From assembly GCA_903925515.1 (NCBI GenBank), contig CAIYFP010000133.1:1-27040 (forward strand): a DNA stretch of 27,040 nt, read 5' to 3'. Numbering within the stretch: the first letter of the stretch is position 1; every line of letters begins with the position of its first letter. A model generated the notes under the pieces. The model saw nothing but the letters and a program-made list of their open reading frames with translations. It was not told the DNA's origin and did not search any database. Of the stretch, positions 25,294 through 27,040 are shown one piece after another. The position numbers and the translations under genes are program-made. Source of the DNA: an uncultured Verrucomicrobiota bacterium (GTDB lineage: Bacteria; Verrucomicrobiota; Verrucomicrobiia; Limisphaerales; UBA9464).

Positions 25294-26658
25294 CTAGACC
25301 TTGCCCGGGGTGGGATGCACCCACGGGGCGCGGTAGGGGCGCGCGAGCAGCTTGTTGGCCTCCTTGTCACCGATGACCTCGTGCCTCGCGGGATCCCAGC
25401 GGAGGGTGCGCCCAAGCTTCATCGAGAGGTTGGCGAGGATGCAGGAGGCGGTGGAGATGTGCCCCTCCTCGATGTCGGCGACGGGACGAGAGCGGGTGTC
25501 GATGCAGTCGAGGAGGTTCCTCATGTGGCCGCGGATGGCGGGCGCGACGTGGCGTTCGAGGTCCTTCTCGTCACGATCCTCGGGGTACAGGTCGAGTTCC
25601 ATGACCTGGTCCTTGTGCTCGGGCTTGCCGCCGTTTCGGGGGATGAAGTCGTAGCTGAAGACGCTGGCCTTCAGGGTGCCCTTCTCGCCGTAGAACGTGG
25701 CGGACCACGGGTACTTGGGGTCCGGGGTCTCGCCCCATGTGCGGTGGGTCCACACGACCTTGACGTCGTTGAAGTCAAAGGTGGCGGTCTGGGTGTCGGT
25801 GATGTTCGCGCGGGCGGCCTTGTCCATGAGGATGCCGCCGGACGAGGCCACGGACACGGGCCAGCCGAGGCCCATCATCCAGCGGACCATGTCGAGCATG
25901 TGGATGCACATGTCGCCCACGATGCCGTTGCCGTACTCCATGAAGGCGCGCCAGCCGCGGGGGTGGGCGATCTTGTTGTAGGGACGCATGGGCGCGGGGC
26001 CGGTCCACATGTCCCAGTCGAGGTGGTCGGGCGGCGCGGTGTCCGGCGCGGTGGCAAGGGTGTCGCGGTTGCGCATGTGCCAGTAGCAGCAGACCTCGAC
26101 GTAGGCGATCTTGCCGAGGCGCCCCTCCTTGATGAAGCGATCGCGCGCCTCAACGAGGTGCGGGGTCGAACGGCGTTGGGTTCCCACCTGGACGACGCGG
26201 CCGTGCTTGCGCGCGGCCGCAAGCATCGACTGGCTCTCGACCACGTCCACGCCGGTCGGCTTTTGCACGTAGATGTCGGCGCCCGCCTTGCACGCCTCGA
26301 TCAGGGGCAGCGCATGCCAGTGGTCGGGCGTGGCGATGAGGACCACCTCAAGGTCCCGTTCGGCAAGCATCTTCCGGTAGTCGGCGTACAGCCGGGGACG
26401 TTTCCCGGACTTCTGGCGCCCGGCGACGATGCCGGCTGCCTCGTCGAGCATCCGCTTGTCCACGTCGCACAGGGAGACAACCTCGACGGGCGCGACCTGG
26501 ATCAACCGGAGGAGGTCGGCCTTGCCATACCAACCGCTGCCGATGAGCCCGACCCGCCGGGGCTTGGGCTCGCGCGCGAAGGTGGTGGGGACGTAGGAGA
26601 TGGCGGTGGCGGCGGCGAGCGCGGCGGAGCCATGGTGGAGGAAGGAGCGGCGTGTCAT
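25294..26658 (-). CDS. Tat-exported Gfo/Idh/MocA family oxidoreductase
   Basis: A 454-aa NAD(P)-dependent oxidoreductase with an N-terminal Tat signal (MTRRSFLHHGSAALAAATA, twin Arg at 3-4). The Rossmann domain begins RRVGLIGSGWYGKADLL with GxGxxG at 40-45. ATPDHWHALPLIEACKAGADIYVQKP is the usual central stretch; Lys133 replaces the EKP lysine context as QKP. GDMCIHMLDMVRW carries the expected catalytic-region His and Asp. The C-terminal domain includes DIEEGHISTASC. These Tat-exported family members are abundant in Verrucomicrobiota and Planctomycetota and are linked to sugar or uronate metabolism, but substrates are mostly unknown. It converges with rfbG and is probably an independent unit. 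Confidence 0.93.
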   Translation of the reverse strand: MTRRSFLHHGSAALAAATAISYVPTTFAREPKPRRVGLIGSGWYGKADLLRLIQVAPVEVVSLCDVDKRMLDEAAGIVAGRQKSGKRPRLYADYRKMLAERDLEVVLIATPDHWHALPLIEACKAGADIYVQKPTGVDVVESQSMLAAARKHGRVVQVGTQRRSTPHLVEARDRFIKEGRLGKIAYVEVCCYWHMRNRDTLATAPDTAPPDHLDWDMWTGPAPMRPYNKIAHPRGWRAFMEYGNGIVGDMCIHMLDMVRWMMGLGWPVSVASSGGILMDKAARANITDTQTATFDFNDVKVVWTHRTWGETPDPKYPWSATFYGEKGTLKASVFSYDFIPRNGGKPEHKDQVMELDLYPEDRDEKDLERHVAPAIRGHMRNLLDCIDTRSRPVADIEEGHISTASCILANLSMKLGRTLRWDPARHEVIGDKEANKLLARPYRAPWVHPTPGKV

Positions 26659-26968
26659 GGAGGTTGCCTATCCGGTCGGGCGCGGGCCGGAAAGAGCAAA
26701 GTCCATTGCGATGCCTCGGCGCCCGGAAACGGCCGGGGCAGAAGAGGGTGTTTCATGCCCCCCGCGATCTCGGCCAAGGCGGGCGCGGCGAGGCGATGAA
26801 CTTGCCATGGTTGAACCGCGGCCAACCCAAATCCTCGCGTCGGGAGGTGGCAAGCTCACGATCCGCGAGCGGGCGGGTTGCGGCAGGCTTCGTGCCGACA
26901 CTTCCGACGGCACCGCGTGAGGCGAGAACCGGGCATTCAAGAAAGGCTCACGCGCGGATCAGGGAACA
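26659..26968. other. Non-coding region with inverted repeat at 26914-26954
   Basis: No supported gene between the oxidoreductase start and the tandem repeat. CGCGTGAG (26914-26921) and CTCACGCG (26947-26954) are exact complements with a 25-nt loop. A minus-strand frame through the repeat would end with the TGA at 26950-26948, inside this hairpin. Confidence 0.45.
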
Positions 26969-27040
26969 CGCTTCCCCCTCCAACCCGAACGCTTCCCCCT
27001 CCAACCCGAACGCTTCCCCCTCCAGCCCGAACGCTTCCCG
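26969..27040. repeat. 21-bp tandem repeat, three copies plus a partial, open at the window end
   Basis: Units run 26969-26989, 26990-27010 and 27011-27031, with a partial copy 27032-27040. The third unit differs by one base (A to G). The period is a multiple of three, so one minus-strand frame reads FGLEGEA repeated and ends in CSLIRA and a stop at 26948. The array continues past the window, so whether it is coding or a non-coding repeat cannot be settled. Confidence 0.8.

Noticed and set aside
26969..27040. CRISPR array
   Set aside because: The 21-bp units abut directly, with no spacers and no cas genes.

Overview
This GC-rich window (roughly 65-70% G+C by eye) looks like the chromosome of a Verrucomicrobiota bacterium, or less likely a Planctomycetota one. 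The evidence is a Tat-exported DUF1501 protein, a Tat-exported Gfo/Idh/MocA oxidoreductase, a secreted EF-hand/redoxin/cytochrome/copper-monooxygenase fusion, and an intergenic inverted pair of REP-like elements of a kind I associate with this phylum. The assignment rests on gene families only. There is no phage, plasmid, transposase, CRISPR array or recognisable defence gene.

Layout. 1-1668: the 3' part of tRNA-Ala(GGC), a terminator, then purH. 1766-4959 (minus): a membrane protein and a small winged-helix regulator that overlap by 4 nt, then ispH, then a halogenase-like flavoprotein. Similar inverted repeats sit just upstream of the membrane-protein and ispH starts. 5019-7027 (minus): a NarL-type response regulator and its histidine kinase, divergent from a secreted multidomain redox protein (7163-9292). 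9596-14942 (plus): PTS enzyme I, a DUF1501 gene broken by one extra C, a sugar nucleotidyltransferase, and an RlmI-like rRNA methyltransferase that probably starts at a TTG overlapping the preceding stop. 15288-16661 (minus): a LeuC-type dehydratase without an adjacent leuD. 16662-17380: non-coding, with a large inverted pair of repeats. 17383-23176 (minus): adaptor, RND pump, PfkB sugar kinase and a small secreted protein; the pump and kinase genes overlap by 4 nt. 23350-25227 (plus): rfbF and rfbG, which make CDP-4-keto-6-deoxyglucose. 25294-26658 (minus): a Tat-exported Gfo/Idh/MocA protein. The window ends in a 21-bp tandem repeat.

Most genes are housekeeping or envelope functions. The points that stand out are: (1) the four-part EF-hand/redoxin/c-heme/copper protein facing a two-component system across a short divergent region; (2) the regulator/membrane-protein/ispH/flavoprotein cluster with a shared candidate operator; (3) the RND pump coupled to a sugar kinase; (4) the inverted REP-like pair; (5) a codon-context bias in which Ala, Pro, Thr or Ser before Trp is mostly spelled NCA-TGG and almost never NCC-TGG.
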